NCBI RefSeq assembly: GCF_030389965.1
Contig: NZ_CP128401.1
Location: forward strand, 310,001 to 374,000
Direction: 5' to 3'
From: Candidatus Chlorohelix allophototropha
GTDB taxonomy: Bacteria; Chloroflexota; Chloroflexia; Chloroheliales; Chloroheliaceae
Length of the DNA: 64,000 nt
Each line of letters starts with the position of its first letter. Positions within the stretch are counted from its first letter, which is position 1. A program made the position numbers and the translations under genes. Positions 25,443 to 34,553 of the stretch are shown here, piece by piece. Under the pieces are notes generated by a model that saw only the letters and a program-made list of their open reading frames with translations, searched no databases and had not been told where the DNA came from.

Positions 25443-27326
25443 TCAGGATTTGGAGAGGGGAGCGAGAGTGATTTGCCCGGCATACAAGCGGGCAATACAC
25501 TCGTTCTCCTTGCACTTGCTGCTACCTCCCGTGAACAGAGAGATTGTCACCGTTTTCACCCGGTTTCCCTCCAGCACGGGTAACTGCCGCCGCACTTCCT
25601 CTTCCAGATTCGGTATGGAAAGGCTCTGCCCTTTCACCTCAAACCCTCGCACCGCGACCGTCCCACTTCTTGCCGAAGTTGTCAGTGGGTACAGCCCGAA
25701 GCCCTTGCCGTTCTCAAACTTGCTGCCCGTAACATATGCCAGCGTCCCGGCAGGGCGGTTCAAGTCCGCCTGTTGCGGCAGTTCGTAGTAGAAATTCAGA
25801 ACTAACCCCGCAATTCCGCTCGAATCCCTAAATAGTCCGTTGGTGGTGGTGTAGCCCGCCAATTGCGCCCCAAAGCTCAACCTGAAATTGTCCACCTTTA
25901 CCGTCTGGTACAATGCCATATAAGTCCGCCCGCTATGCTCCAGTTGCAGCGCAGTGCCCCCAATCGCGGGATATTGCAGGGTGGTTATCTCGTTCTTACC
26001 GCCCAAATCTTCCCCGCTGGCTCTGTTCCAGCCCTGCTGCCAATCGCGACTGAAAGTCCCATTACTGACCAGTGGCGTTGGAAGCGGGGTTGGAGTCGGA
26101 ATAACAGGAGTAGATGTAGGTAGGGGCGTGACAGTAGGTACTAGGGTAAGCGCGGTTCTGGCAAGAGTGTGGATAGGGGAAAGTGGTGAAGTAGTGGCTG
26201 AGATCGTTGCAGGGCTTGGGCTTGTTAGCGCAGAACTGGTGGTGATGACGCTCTTTTCCGCCGGAATGGTAGTAAGCATTTCACCAAACGGTGTGGGCGC
26301 GGGTTGGGTTAAGAATATTCCGCTCAGACCAAACAGGGTTATGAGTAATGCTAACAGCGCTACCAATATTACCGCCACCCCTGCCCGAGAGCGGTGAGGT
26401 TGCAGCGCTTTCCGAATAGCCCCTTCCAGCGCGGCAGCATTCGGGTAGCGCCGAGAAGGTTTCTCCTGCAATACTTTGGCAAGGACCTGCTCCAGCGCAA
26501 GCGGTACTGCCGGGTTGGTAGCGCGTATTTGCACTCCCTGTCCTGCCCGGTAAGGGCTTCCGGTCAGCATCAGGTGCAGCAGCAAACCCAGCGAATACAG
26601 GTCACTGCGTCCGTCCAATCCTTCGCCCCTTGCCTGTTCCGGGGACATGTACTCGGCTGAACCGGGATGATTCAGGGTTGCTTCAAGTGGGGTTTCAAGC
26701 GCTTCCGCATCATTTTCAGCCTCTCCCGTAAGCAGGAGGGCAGAACCAAACCCTGAGAGCAGCGCCTTTCCATTGGCAGCCAATAACACATGTGAGGGCT
26801 TGAGATCGCGGTGGATTATCCCTTTGGCATGGACGTACTCCAGTGCAGCGCAAAGGTCGAGGGCAATTCGGCAAGCCTGCGATACCGGTAGGCGACCGCG
26901 CTGCTCCAGCTTTTCCTGAAGTGACTCTCCTTCGTAATAGGGCATTACCAGATAATTTCGTCCCTCTACCTCAATGACATAGCCCCATAACGCCGGAATA
27001 TGGGAACAGCCTTCCAAGCGTTGCAGCAATACCGCCTCCCGCTCTAATCTGTATCCAGCTAAGCGGTATTGCTGGGAACTGCGAAAGGTGCGGTAAGGTT
27101 TGACCCGTTTCAGCGCTAGAGTGCGATTCCCCTCTGAAGCTAGCCACACCTCATTATCTCCGCTGGCGCACAGTAGTTGTTGCAGAGAGTAGCGACCTTC
27201 TACCAGCCCTTTAGGTGGGGGTGGTGGCATTTTGTCAGTGGCTTGTTCCCTCCTCGAATTGGGGAGGACAGGGAAAGGTTGGTAGGGTTTGGGCTGTTCG
27301 GGTTGAAACTTTTCATTCTCCGGCAT
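25443..27326 (-). CDS. Membrane Ser/Thr pseudokinase with extracellular C-terminal domain
   Basis: The 627-residue protein has an N-terminal kinase-like domain (about 40-305) with the VAIK-type lysine (LALKRVK) and HRDLKPSHVLL. Several catalytic parts are lost: the glycine loop is CASGDNEV, the loop Asn is His, and DFG reads GFG. Without the metal-binding Asp it should not phosphorylate, although it may bind nucleotide. A membrane segment (AVILVALLALLITLF, about 320-340), a Thr/Pro-rich linker and an extracellular beta-rich domain follow. AGGAG precedes the ATG. It is convergent with NHL gene 1 and divergent from nothing else nearby. It may be a scaffold or receptor for the other kinases. Confidence 0.85.
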   Translation of the reverse strand: MPENEKFQPEQPKPYQPFPVLPNSRREQATDKMPPPPPKGLVEGRYSLQQLLCASGDNEVWLASEGNRTLALKRVKPYRTFRSSQQYRLAGYRLEREAVLLQRLEGCSHIPALWGYVIEVEGRNYLVMPYYEGESLQEKLEQRGRLPVSQACRIALDLCAALEYVHAKGIIHRDLKPSHVLLAANGKALLSGFGSALLLTGEAENDAEALETPLEATLNHPGSAEYMSPEQARGEGLDGRSDLYSLGLLLHLMLTGSPYRAGQGVQIRATNPAVPLALEQVLAKVLQEKPSRRYPNAAALEGAIRKALQPHRSRAGVAVILVALLALLITLFGLSGIFLTQPAPTPFGEMLTTIPAEKSVITTSSALTSPSPATISATTSPLSPIHTLARTALTLVPTVTPLPTSTPVIPTPTPLPTPLVSNGTFSRDWQQGWNRASGEDLGGKNEITTLQYPAIGGTALQLEHSGRTYMALYQTVKVDNFRLSFGAQLAGYTTTNGLFRDSSGIAGLVLNFYYELPQQADLNRPAGTLAYVTGSKFENGKGFGLYPLTTSARSGTVAVRGFEVKGQSLSIPNLEEEVRRQLPVLEGNRVKTVTISLFTGGSSKCKENECIARLYAGQITLAPLSKS

Positions 27327-27545
27327 GGTATTCTCCTGTTAATATCTGTCGGCGCACGTTGAAATCTAACGGCTTTAACCTCGCTACCTCACTTAGGGAA
27401 CTGAAAGTTGCTGAGCTTGGTCACGAGGCTACCCTCTTGAAAGAAAAATGAACGGAATATGCCGCTGACAAAATGTTAGCAAATATTGCGTCTCTGAAGT
27501 GATTTCGGGGTTAAACTTTTGGGTTGCTTGGGAGGTAGCGGAAAG
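27327..27545. other. Leader region of the pseudokinase gene
   Basis: No gene is present. The region 27-bp downstream of regulon box b reads AAGTTT on the minus strand, a poor -10 hexamer, so the real promoter of this unit is not resolved. Confidence 0.4.
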
Positions 27546-27558
27546 TGTCGCTAAAAAT
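27546..27558 (-). promoter_or_regulatory. Regulon box b upstream of the pseudokinase
   Basis: A perfect ATTTTTAGCGACA on the minus strand, 220 bases upstream of the pseudokinase ATG. It is the only copy lacking a TANNNT hexamer at the 27-bp distance. Confidence 0.55.
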
Positions 27559-27570
27559 ATGTAGGGGGGT

Positions 27571-27610
27571 AAAAGGAAAACCCGGCTCAAAGCGCTAACT
27601 TCGAGCCGGG
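27571..27610 (-). terminator. Rho-independent terminator of NHL gene 2
   Basis: On the minus strand CCCGGCTC (27610-27603) pairs with GAGCCGGG (27588-27581) in an 8-bp GC-rich stem and TTTTCCTTTT follows. It lies 35 bases after the stop of the NHL gene and before the box of the next unit. Confidence 0.75.
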
Positions 27611-27644
27611 CAGTAGAGACTGTGGGTTTGGGAAATCCCGAAGC

Positions 27645-29873
27645 CTAGCGCTGCCGGAATTTCTGGATGCGACTATTGGCGGTATCCAATACGAAGACAT
27701 TGCCCTGCCCGTCCACAGCTACACCTATAGAAGATTGAAACTGCCCATCTCCGCTACCTTCGCTACCCCACTTAAGTTGAAACTTTCCACTGCTATCAAA
27801 CCCTTGGATACGAACGCGGTTGTTCCCAGAATCCGAGGCAAAAACATTTCCTTTCCTATCTACTGCTATGCCGCCAAGCGAGAAAAACTGCCCATCTCCA
27901 TTACCAAAACTGCCCAATTTAGTCAAAAACTGCCCGCTCGCGTCAAATTTCTGGATCCGAATATTACCCGAATCAGCGATATAGATATTATCCTGCCCAT
28001 CTAAACCTATTGTATGGGGCTGGTTGAATTGCCCATTACCGTTACCCTTGCCACCCCACTTGATCAGGAAGTTACCATTCCCGTCAAACTTCTGAATCCG
28101 ATTATTTGCGGTATCGGCTACAAAAACATTCCCTTGTCCAGCCACCGCAACTCCATAAGGAGTAGCAAACTGTCCATCGCCACTTCCCGGAGTACCCCAC
28201 TTGAGCAAGAATCTCCCGCTCACATCAAACTTTTGGATTCGACTGTTCCCAGAATCAACCACATATACATTCCCTTGCCCATCCACTGCAATTCCCCAAG
28301 GGCGCACAAACTGAGCATTTCCGCTACCCTGACTACCAAACTTGAGCAGAAAGTTGCCATTCCCGTCAAACTTCTGAATCCGATGGTTATCATTATCTGC
28401 CACAAATACATTGCCCTGCACATCAAGCGCTATCTTATAGGGGTTGCTAAACTGCCCAGCATCACTTCCCTGAGAACCCCATTTGAGCAAGAATTTCCCG
28501 TTTTTATCTAATTTCTGGATTCGATTGTTACCAGAATCAACCACATATACATTCCCTTGTCCGTCCACTGAAACTCCCCAAGGGCGCACAAACTGAGCAT
28601 TCCCGCTGCCCTGACTACCAAATTTGAACAAAAAGCTTCCGTTCCCGTCAAACTTCTGAATCCGATTATTTGCGGTATCGGCTACAAAAACATTCCCTTG
28701 CCCATCCACTGCAATTCCATATGGATTGTCAAACTGTCCTTCTCCGCCACCCTTGCTCCCCCATTTGAGCAGGAATTTGCCATTCCCGTCAAACTTCTGA
28801 ATCCGATGGTTATTGCTATCAGCAACGTAGATATTGTTTTGCGTATCCACGGCTAATCCAATTCCATAAAGGCTTACAAACTGTCCATCCCCGCTACCAT
28901 AGCTACCCCACTTGAGTAGGAATTTGCCGTTCCCGTCAAACTTCTGAATCCGATTATTATCACCGACATAAACATTGCCCTGTCCATCCACTGCAATTCC
29001 GTTGGGGTAGTTAAATTGACTTTCCCCACTACCTTGGTTACCCCACCTGATCAGGAAGTTACCATTCCCGTCAAACTTCTGGATACGATTGTTTTCAGTA
29101 TCGGCTACATAGACATTGCCATTTTTATCTACCGCTACTCCATTGGGCTTTTTAAGCCCGTTATAAGCAATTCCACCAATCTTCCAAACAAACTCAACAT
29201 TGCCAGACTTAGGGGTTTTAATTTGTTTACCCAATAATCCCAGCAGCACCTCGTAGGGTCTTTGGTTTTCAGGGTGAGACTCAAACCTAGCCCGCTCGAA
29301 CCACTGCATCACATACACGTTGCCAGTCTCAGGGTCAACCTCTTTATGCTCCTCGCTGATGGGGTAGCCGAAGCGTTCCAATCCTCCGTTCTGTTGCCAA
29401 TACTCTAGGAAGCGGAAGCGTAGGTTATGTCCGGTTTCGGGGAAATACCACTGCGCATCTTTGGAATAGGCAGTATTGAAAAGCACATCGGCTTTCAGGA
29501 AATCGGGGTCAACCGCCAACGCTTCCCGACGCAAGTCTTTGCCCAGTAGTCCCGCCAGTACCTCGTACTTCGTACCAGCGTTTTCAGGGTGTAACTCCAG
29601 CCTGTGCCGCTCAAACCACTGGGTGAGGAAGGTCTTGCCCGTCTCAGGGTCAGTCTCCATCTGCGCGTCGGTGATGGGGTAGCCGTAGGTGGTTAGTCCA
29701 CCGTTGTTGCGCCAGTAGTCCAGAAACTTCCCGCTCACCGTGTGTCCCGTCTCAGGGAAATATTGGCTTGCTTCCGCTGCCAACGCCGGAGCAAAGGGAT
29801 TAAAGAACATACTTACCGACAACAATACGATTGTAAACAAACCAAAACGAATTGCCCTACGCTTTAGATTCAT
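27645..29873 (-). CDS. Secreted NHL-repeat protein 2
   Basis: 742 residues, intact. Signal peptide (FGLFTIVLLSVSMFF, cleavage near PALAAEAS), two copies of the W/Y-rich repeat (YFPETGHTVSGKFLDYW, then YFPETGHNLRFRFLEYW), and about eleven NHL repeats of 47 residues with the pattern NHRIQKFDGNGKFLLKWGSxGSGDGQF..P.GIAVDGQGNVYVAD. Such propellers bind proteins or glycans and are exported here. The final RIQKFRQR is shared with the siblings. AGGA lies five bases before the ATG and box c is 160 bases upstream. It reads opposite to NHL genes 3 to 6. Confidence 0.9.
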   Translation of the reverse strand: MNLKRRAIRFGLFTIVLLSVSMFFNPFAPALAAEASQYFPETGHTVSGKFLDYWRNNGGLTTYGYPITDAQMETDPETGKTFLTQWFERHRLELHPENAGTKYEVLAGLLGKDLRREALAVDPDFLKADVLFNTAYSKDAQWYFPETGHNLRFRFLEYWQQNGGLERFGYPISEEHKEVDPETGNVYVMQWFERARFESHPENQRPYEVLLGLLGKQIKTPKSGNVEFVWKIGGIAYNGLKKPNGVAVDKNGNVYVADTENNRIQKFDGNGNFLIRWGNQGSGESQFNYPNGIAVDGQGNVYVGDNNRIQKFDGNGKFLLKWGSYGSGDGQFVSLYGIGLAVDTQNNIYVADSNNHRIQKFDGNGKFLLKWGSKGGGEGQFDNPYGIAVDGQGNVFVADTANNRIQKFDGNGSFLFKFGSQGSGNAQFVRPWGVSVDGQGNVYVVDSGNNRIQKLDKNGKFLLKWGSQGSDAGQFSNPYKIALDVQGNVFVADNDNHRIQKFDGNGNFLLKFGSQGSGNAQFVRPWGIAVDGQGNVYVVDSGNSRIQKFDVSGRFLLKWGTPGSGDGQFATPYGVAVAGQGNVFVADTANNRIQKFDGNGNFLIKWGGKGNGNGQFNQPHTIGLDGQDNIYIADSGNIRIQKFDASGQFLTKLGSFGNGDGQFFSLGGIAVDRKGNVFASDSGNNRVRIQGFDSSGKFQLKWGSEGSGDGQFQSSIGVAVDGQGNVFVLDTANSRIQKFRQR

Positions 29874-30000
29874 ATTTATCCTGCCTTCCCCGACCGCTAC
29901 TCTAGTATAATCAGGTCAATTATTGCTTTGAATTTATCGCACCAATATAGCTTCTCTTGAGTAAAGTATCCCTAACTCTCAACAAACACATTTTACTTCT

Positions 30001-30046
30001 AGTGTAACCCGATTTATTCCTGCTACTCAAAAGTGTCGCTAAAAAT
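30001..30046 (-). promoter_or_regulatory. Regulon box c and -10 of NHL gene 2
   Basis: Minus-strand ATTTTTAGCGACA (30046-30034), a 27-bp gap, then TACACT (30006-30001). Perfect box and exact spacing, transcription toward the NHL gene at 29873. Confidence 0.7.
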
Positions 30047-30435
30047 ATTTCCTGCACGTTTGTCTATTTTACCTTCCACTTCTCTCCTTTCCACTAACTT
30101 ATGACCATTTTCAAACCCGTTAGACCCAATTTGACGTTGCCTTCCCTTCCTGTTATCTCAAATAATTTAAATATTCAGAAAATGTTTACCTGTTTACTAC
30201 ATATATTAATCTTTTTAGTAATGTTGGTTTAGGATAATAGCTAAAGTTACGTAATTGGATATACTGCAAGCTATCTCATGCCACTGTTTACTACCAACCT
30301 CGGTTCGCTTGCCTTTACTTATCCAATCGCACGCATTTAACTTCTTTGTCTTTCGGCGTTACTTCTTATCAGATTTTAATAGTTTCCTAGTTATGCAGTT
30401 GGGCAAGTTCCAACTGCCGGAGTGAGGATGCTGCT
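30047..30435. other. Intergenic region upstream of the excisionase-like gene
   Basis: AT-rich, without genes. It contains the inverted repeat at 30396-30416. No regulon box points toward the plus-strand gene pair. Confidence 0.45.
30396..30416. promoter_or_regulatory. Inverted repeat 20 bp before the excisionase-like gene
   Basis: CAGTTGG, 7 bases, CCAACTG: a perfect 7-bp inverted repeat ending 20 bases before the ATG at 30436. It could be an operator for the encoded HTH protein itself or a hairpin in the leader. Confidence 0.4.
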
Positions 30436-30630
30436 ATGACCAATGAACTCCTAACCATTGACCAACTTGCCGAGTACCTTCAGCTTAACAAGAATACGGT
30501 TTACCGGCTGGCACAGGATCATAAAATCCCTGCCATCAAAATTGGCAGGGTCTGGCGCTTTCAGAAGGAGCTGATTGACCGTTGGCTCGATAGCAAGTTG
30601 CAAGGCGTTACGCTCCAGCCTAAGCCGTAA
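30436..30630 (+). CDS. Excisionase-family helix-turn-helix protein
   Basis: A 64-residue MerR-like/HTH_17 domain: LTIDQLAEYLQLNKNTVYRLAQDHKIPAIKIGRVWRF-type sequence with the helix-turn-helix and the wing ending in WRFQKELIDRWL, as in Xis and TorI-like proteins. It binds DNA and acts in excision or as a small regulator. GAGG is eight bases upstream. It is followed after 14 bases by a 471-aa gene of unknown function, so the two form a pair typical of integrative elements or plasmid remnants. Confidence 0.85.
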   Translation: MTNELLTIDQLAEYLQLNKNTVYRLAQDHKIPAIKIGRVWRFQKELIDRWLDSKLQGVTLQPKP

Positions 30631-30644
30631 CTCAGGAGTCCGCA

Positions 30645-32060
30645 ATGAGATCGCAGGACAGTTCCAAATATTTCCAAGCTCAGTTCGAACCCACTCATTA
30701 TCGGCTGCCCAAGGCTTTTGCCTGTTTGACTGCCAACGAAATCGATCTGTGGGACACTATTTTCTATCTGGCAGCTAAAACCAGATTGGAGATTCTTTCC
30801 TTGCCCACCGAAAAGGAGCGCCAACTCGCTTGGCGGGCTAATCCCCCCGGTTCTTTTGAGACTAACACTCCTGAACTGGTCGAGTTGAGTGGGGTTGGTC
30901 GGCAGGATGTGGGAGATATTATCAGTAAAGCAGAAAATAAAGGCTTGCTCAACAAAGGTTCTGCCCTCACCGGTCACTATTCCCAGTTTGTGATTGAGAA
31001 TTATGCCGCTTTGCAGCCAAAAGGTATCCTGAAGCCCTTGAGCTATATCAGGAACGGTTGGATTCAAGCGCTCAGAGGCGAAAAGAACTTGGCTTTACCC
31101 AAACGCTTGCTCAATCATTACTTCGGTCTGACTATCAATGTTTTCTCCAACCACAATGCTACTTCCACCGAGATGGGGGAGATTTTGCGGAAAGGTGAGT
31201 TAAGGGAGACCGAGGAAGGGCGTATCGAGTTAAGGAAGAAGGGGAAGTATGCCATTGCGCCTGCCAAGTTGTACGCGGCGCACCAAGTTCTGTTGGATTT
31301 AGAGTTGCTGGAAGAAAACCCTCGTCAATTGGGGCATTTTCGGCTGAACCGTGCCAGGCTGGAAGGTTTTCCACCCCTCTCGAGGCGTGACCCGCTGGCA
31401 GAGTTCTTGTCCGGCGAACTTTTCCAGCAGTATTCCGGGCAAGATGAGTTACGCAGTCGTTGGTTGGTGGAATTGCTGCGGTTGGGACATTATCCGCCGG
31501 AAGAAGAACAGGCTAAAGCGATCTGGCAAGACCTTTTTTATTTGTACGGGGATGTGCTGCGGTATGAGGTGCTCAAGCGCAAGGCGCAAAGGCAGCGCAA
31601 TACTGGAAATCCAGAGCAAAGGTGGGTGGAGACCAGACGGCGATTTTATGATGAGCTTAAGCGGCGCAGCGCCAGAGAAGAAACCACGCCACCCTACCGC
31701 TTCCCGCTCACTTTCGAGCAGGCTACCCACCGATTGGAATGGAGCGAGGAATTGAGCGCATTTGGGCGAAGGGTGTATGAGGAGCAGGTGAGGGTTAGGC
31801 TTTCAGCTCCCACTGCAATCCGCAGCTTTGCGACGGGTAGGCGGATGAATTTGAGCCTGAGAAATGGGAAAGGGGCAGCGCTGCACGTGGGGCAACTGGA
31901 GTTTGATGGGCAAGCCAGAGGGTTAAGAAGTATGGAGCAGGAGTTTGGGCAACCGGAGGAGCATTTCCCGTTGGAGATAGGGATAGAGGGGTGGGATGGG
32001 TCGGCAGAGTGCTATCTGGAGGTGTGGTTTCAGGGCTTAAGGTTGAAGCCTAAAGAGTGA
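30645..32060 (+). CDS. Unknown protein paired with the excisionase-like regulator, perhaps a replication initiator
   Basis: 471 residues, soluble and rich in charged residues. AGGAG is six bases before the ATG. I do not recognise the family. The stretch FACLTANEIDLWDTIFYL followed by LVELSGVGRQDVGDIISKAENKGLL looks like a winged helix-turn-helix, and a second such stretch may lie near EMGEILRKGELRETEEGRIEL. Two winged helices behind a small Xis-like gene are a feature of some plasmid replication initiators, so a Rep-like or regulatory role is possible but unproven. It sits in the middle of the NHL regulon without a regulon box, so it may have been inserted there. Confidence 0.5.
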   Translation: MRSQDSSKYFQAQFEPTHYRLPKAFACLTANEIDLWDTIFYLAAKTRLEILSLPTEKERQLAWRANPPGSFETNTPELVELSGVGRQDVGDIISKAENKGLLNKGSALTGHYSQFVIENYAALQPKGILKPLSYIRNGWIQALRGEKNLALPKRLLNHYFGLTINVFSNHNATSTEMGEILRKGELRETEEGRIELRKKGKYAIAPAKLYAAHQVLLDLELLEENPRQLGHFRLNRARLEGFPPLSRRDPLAEFLSGELFQQYSGQDELRSRWLVELLRLGHYPPEEEQAKAIWQDLFYLYGDVLRYEVLKRKAQRQRNTGNPEQRWVETRRRFYDELKRRSAREETTPPYRFPLTFEQATHRLEWSEELSAFGRRVYEEQVRVRLSAPTAIRSFATGRRMNLSLRNGKGAALHVGQLEFDGQARGLRSMEQEFGQPEEHFPLEIGIEGWDGSAECYLEVWFQGLRLKPKE

Positions 32061-32095
32061 GAGTAGTGTAAGCATGATAATGAAACACCGAAAAG

Positions 32096-32141
32096 AATTT
32101 TAGCGACAGGTTCTCAAAAGGCGAAAAAGGCAGACTACAAT
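32096..32141 (+). promoter_or_regulatory. Regulon box d and -10 of NHL genes 3 and 4
   Basis: AATTTTAGCGACA at 32096-32108 (one mismatch) is 27 bp before TACAAT at 32136-32141. The first gene begins at 32187 and the inferred operon runs to 37432. Confidence 0.65.
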
Positions 32142-32186
32142 CAAGAAGACGGCATAAACGGATAACGTGATGAAGGAGCGCAGGTG

Positions 32187-34532
32187 ATGGAGAACCGGAT
32201 AAAGCTGATACGAGCAGGGTTGATTGGGCTGGTAGCTTTAGCGATGAGTTTGTTCTTCAATCCGTTTGCCCCGGCGCTGGCAGCAGAAGCTAATCAATAT
32301 TTCCCTGAGACGGGGCATACGGTGAGCGGGAAGTTTCTGGACTACTGGAACAACAACGGTGGACTAACCACCTACGGCTACCCCATTACCGACGCGCAGA
32401 TGGAGACTGACCCTGAGACAGGCAAGCAATTCCTCACCCAATGGTTTGAGCGCCACAGACTTGAGCTACACCCTGAGAATGCTGGTACGAAGTACGAGGT
32501 ACTGGCGGGGTTGCTGGGTAAAGACCTGCGCCGGGAAGCGCTGACGGTTGACCCCGACTTCGTGAAAGCGGATGTCCTCTATAACAACGCTTATTCCAAA
32601 GAGGTGCAGTGGTACTTCCTTGAAACCGGGCACAACCTGCGCTTCCACTTCCTAGAGTATTGGCAGCAGAACGGTGGACTGGAACGCTTCGGCTATCCCA
32701 TCAGCGAGGAACATAGTGAAATTGACCCAGAGACAGGCAATGTGTATGTAATGCAGTGGTTCGAGCGGGCGAGATTTGAGTCACATCTTGAAAATGCTAA
32801 TACACCCTATGACATACTGCTGGGGCTACTGGGAAAGCAAATTAAAACCCCCAAGGCTGGCAGCGTCGAGTTCATGTGGGAAATTGGGGGTAATAACTTT
32901 AACGATTTAAAAAAACCTAGAAGAGTAGCGGTAGATGGGCAAGGTAATGTCTTCGTTGCTGATACTGATAACCACCGTATCCAGAAGTTTGACCGCAATG
33001 GGACGTTTTTAGCCAGATGGGGAAACGGAGGTAATGGAGATGGACAGTTTAATTCTCCTCAGGGAATAGCGGTGGATAGTCAGGGCAATGTCTACGTTGC
33101 TGATACTAATAACCACCGTATCCAGAAGTTTGACCGCAATGGGACGTTTTTAGCCAGATGGGGAAACGGAGGTAATGGAGATGGACAGTTTAATTCTCCT
33201 CAGGGAATAGCGGTGGATAGTCAGGGCAATGTCTACGTTGCTGATACTAATAACCATCGCATCCAGAAGTTTGACAAGAATGGTCAATTCCTAGCTAGAT
33301 GGGGAAACGGAGGTAATGGAGATGGACAGTTTTGGTTTCCAAAAGGAATAGCGGTGGATGGGCAGGGCAATATTTTTATCGGTGACACTTATAATGGTAG
33401 GATCCAGAAATTTGATGGAAACGGTAATTTCCTCCTCAAGTGGGATTGCGGGGAAATTACTGCAATAGCGGTGGATGGGCAGGGCAATCTCCATGTCGCT
33501 GATTCTGGCAACCATCGCATCCAGAAGTTTGACAAGAACGGCAAGTTTCTAACCAAATGGGGTAGCTACGGTGGTGAGAATGGACAGTTTAATTCTCCTA
33601 CTGGAATCGCGGTGGATGATCAAGGGAATGTCTATGTTGCTGATTCTTGGAATGATCGCATCCAAAAGTTGGATGGAAACGGCAATTTCCTCCTCAAATG
33701 GGGTCGTCAGGCTATTGCGGACGGACAGTTTAACTATCCTGAGGGAATAGCAGTGGATGGGCAGGGCAATTTTTACGTCGCTGATACCTGGAACAAGCGC
33801 ATTCAGAAGTTTGACAAGAACGGCAGGTTTCTAACCAAATGGGGCAGTTTTGGCAAAGGAGATGGGTTATTTGTCAATCTTAGGGGAATTGCACTTGATG
33901 GGCAAGGTAATGTCTATATAGCGGATGAAAATAATATACAGAAGTTTGATGAAAGTGGTAAATTCCTTCTAAAGTGGGGAGGATGTTACTATGGTTGTGG
34001 AGATGGGCAATTTGCTCTCAATCCTTCTGGGATAGCGGTGGACGGGCAGGGTAATCTCTACGTCGCTGATACTAATAACCACCGTATCCAGAAGTTTGAC
34101 AAGAACGGCAGGTTTCTAACTAATTGGGGTAGTCAAGGTGAAGGCGATGGGCAATTTTCCGATTTGGGTGCTATAGCAGTAAATGGACAAAGTAACGTCA
34201 TAGTTGCCGATTCCGGGAATAACCGTATCCAGAAGTTTGATAGCAGTGGCCGGTTCTTGACCAAATGGGGTAGTTGGGGTAGCGAGGACGCGCAATTTAA
34301 CCAACCTAATGGAATAGCAGTGGACAACCAAAGTAATGTATTTGTGGTTGATTCTGGCAATCATCGCATCCAGAAGTTTGACAAGAACGGCAAGTTTCTA
34401 ACCAAGTGGGGTAGTTACGGTAATGTGGACGGACAGTTTATCGATCCCACAGAAATATCGGTGGACGGGCAGGGTAACGTCTTTGTCGCTGATACTAACA
34501 ACAACCGCATCCAGAAGTTCCGGCAGCGCTAA
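32187..34532 (+). CDS. Secreted NHL-repeat protein 3
   Basis: 781 residues, intact, with signal peptide (GLIGLVALAMSLFF, PALAAEAN), two W/Y-rich repeats and about twelve NHL repeats, ending RIQKFRQR. AAGGAG lies eight bases before the ATG at 32187; a GTG at 32184 is the alternative. A 141-bp stretch (47 residues, one NHL repeat) is duplicated in tandem without change at 32971-33252. A 290-bp section of the N-terminal region is identical to that of NHL gene 4. NHL gene 4 follows after 21 bases, so they are co-transcribed. Confidence 0.92.
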   Translation: MENRIKLIRAGLIGLVALAMSLFFNPFAPALAAEANQYFPETGHTVSGKFLDYWNNNGGLTTYGYPITDAQMETDPETGKQFLTQWFERHRLELHPENAGTKYEVLAGLLGKDLRREALTVDPDFVKADVLYNNAYSKEVQWYFLETGHNLRFHFLEYWQQNGGLERFGYPISEEHSEIDPETGNVYVMQWFERARFESHLENANTPYDILLGLLGKQIKTPKAGSVEFMWEIGGNNFNDLKKPRRVAVDGQGNVFVADTDNHRIQKFDRNGTFLARWGNGGNGDGQFNSPQGIAVDSQGNVYVADTNNHRIQKFDRNGTFLARWGNGGNGDGQFNSPQGIAVDSQGNVYVADTNNHRIQKFDKNGQFLARWGNGGNGDGQFWFPKGIAVDGQGNIFIGDTYNGRIQKFDGNGNFLLKWDCGEITAIAVDGQGNLHVADSGNHRIQKFDKNGKFLTKWGSYGGENGQFNSPTGIAVDDQGNVYVADSWNDRIQKLDGNGNFLLKWGRQAIADGQFNYPEGIAVDGQGNFYVADTWNKRIQKFDKNGRFLTKWGSFGKGDGLFVNLRGIALDGQGNVYIADENNIQKFDESGKFLLKWGGCYYGCGDGQFALNPSGIAVDGQGNLYVADTNNHRIQKFDKNGRFLTNWGSQGEGDGQFSDLGAIAVNGQSNVIVADSGNNRIQKFDSSGRFLTKWGSWGSEDAQFNQPNGIAVDNQSNVFVVDSGNHRIQKFDKNGKFLTKWGSYGNVDGQFIDPTEISVDGQGNVFVADTNNNRIQKFRQR
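32971..33252 (+). repeat. Perfect 141-bp tandem duplication inside NHL gene 3
   Basis: Bases 32971-33111 and 33112-33252 are identical by eye. The period equals one NHL repeat (47 codons), so the frame is kept and one propeller blade is added. Confidence 0.8.
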
Positions 34533-34553
34533 TTAAATGTCAGAGTGGAGTTT

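Noticed and set aside
28014-28511. Open frames on the strand opposite NHL genes (also 35277-35765, 36039-36410, 43660-44028)
   Set aside because: They arise from the repeat composition of the NHL genes, lack start signals and repeat in every paralogue.
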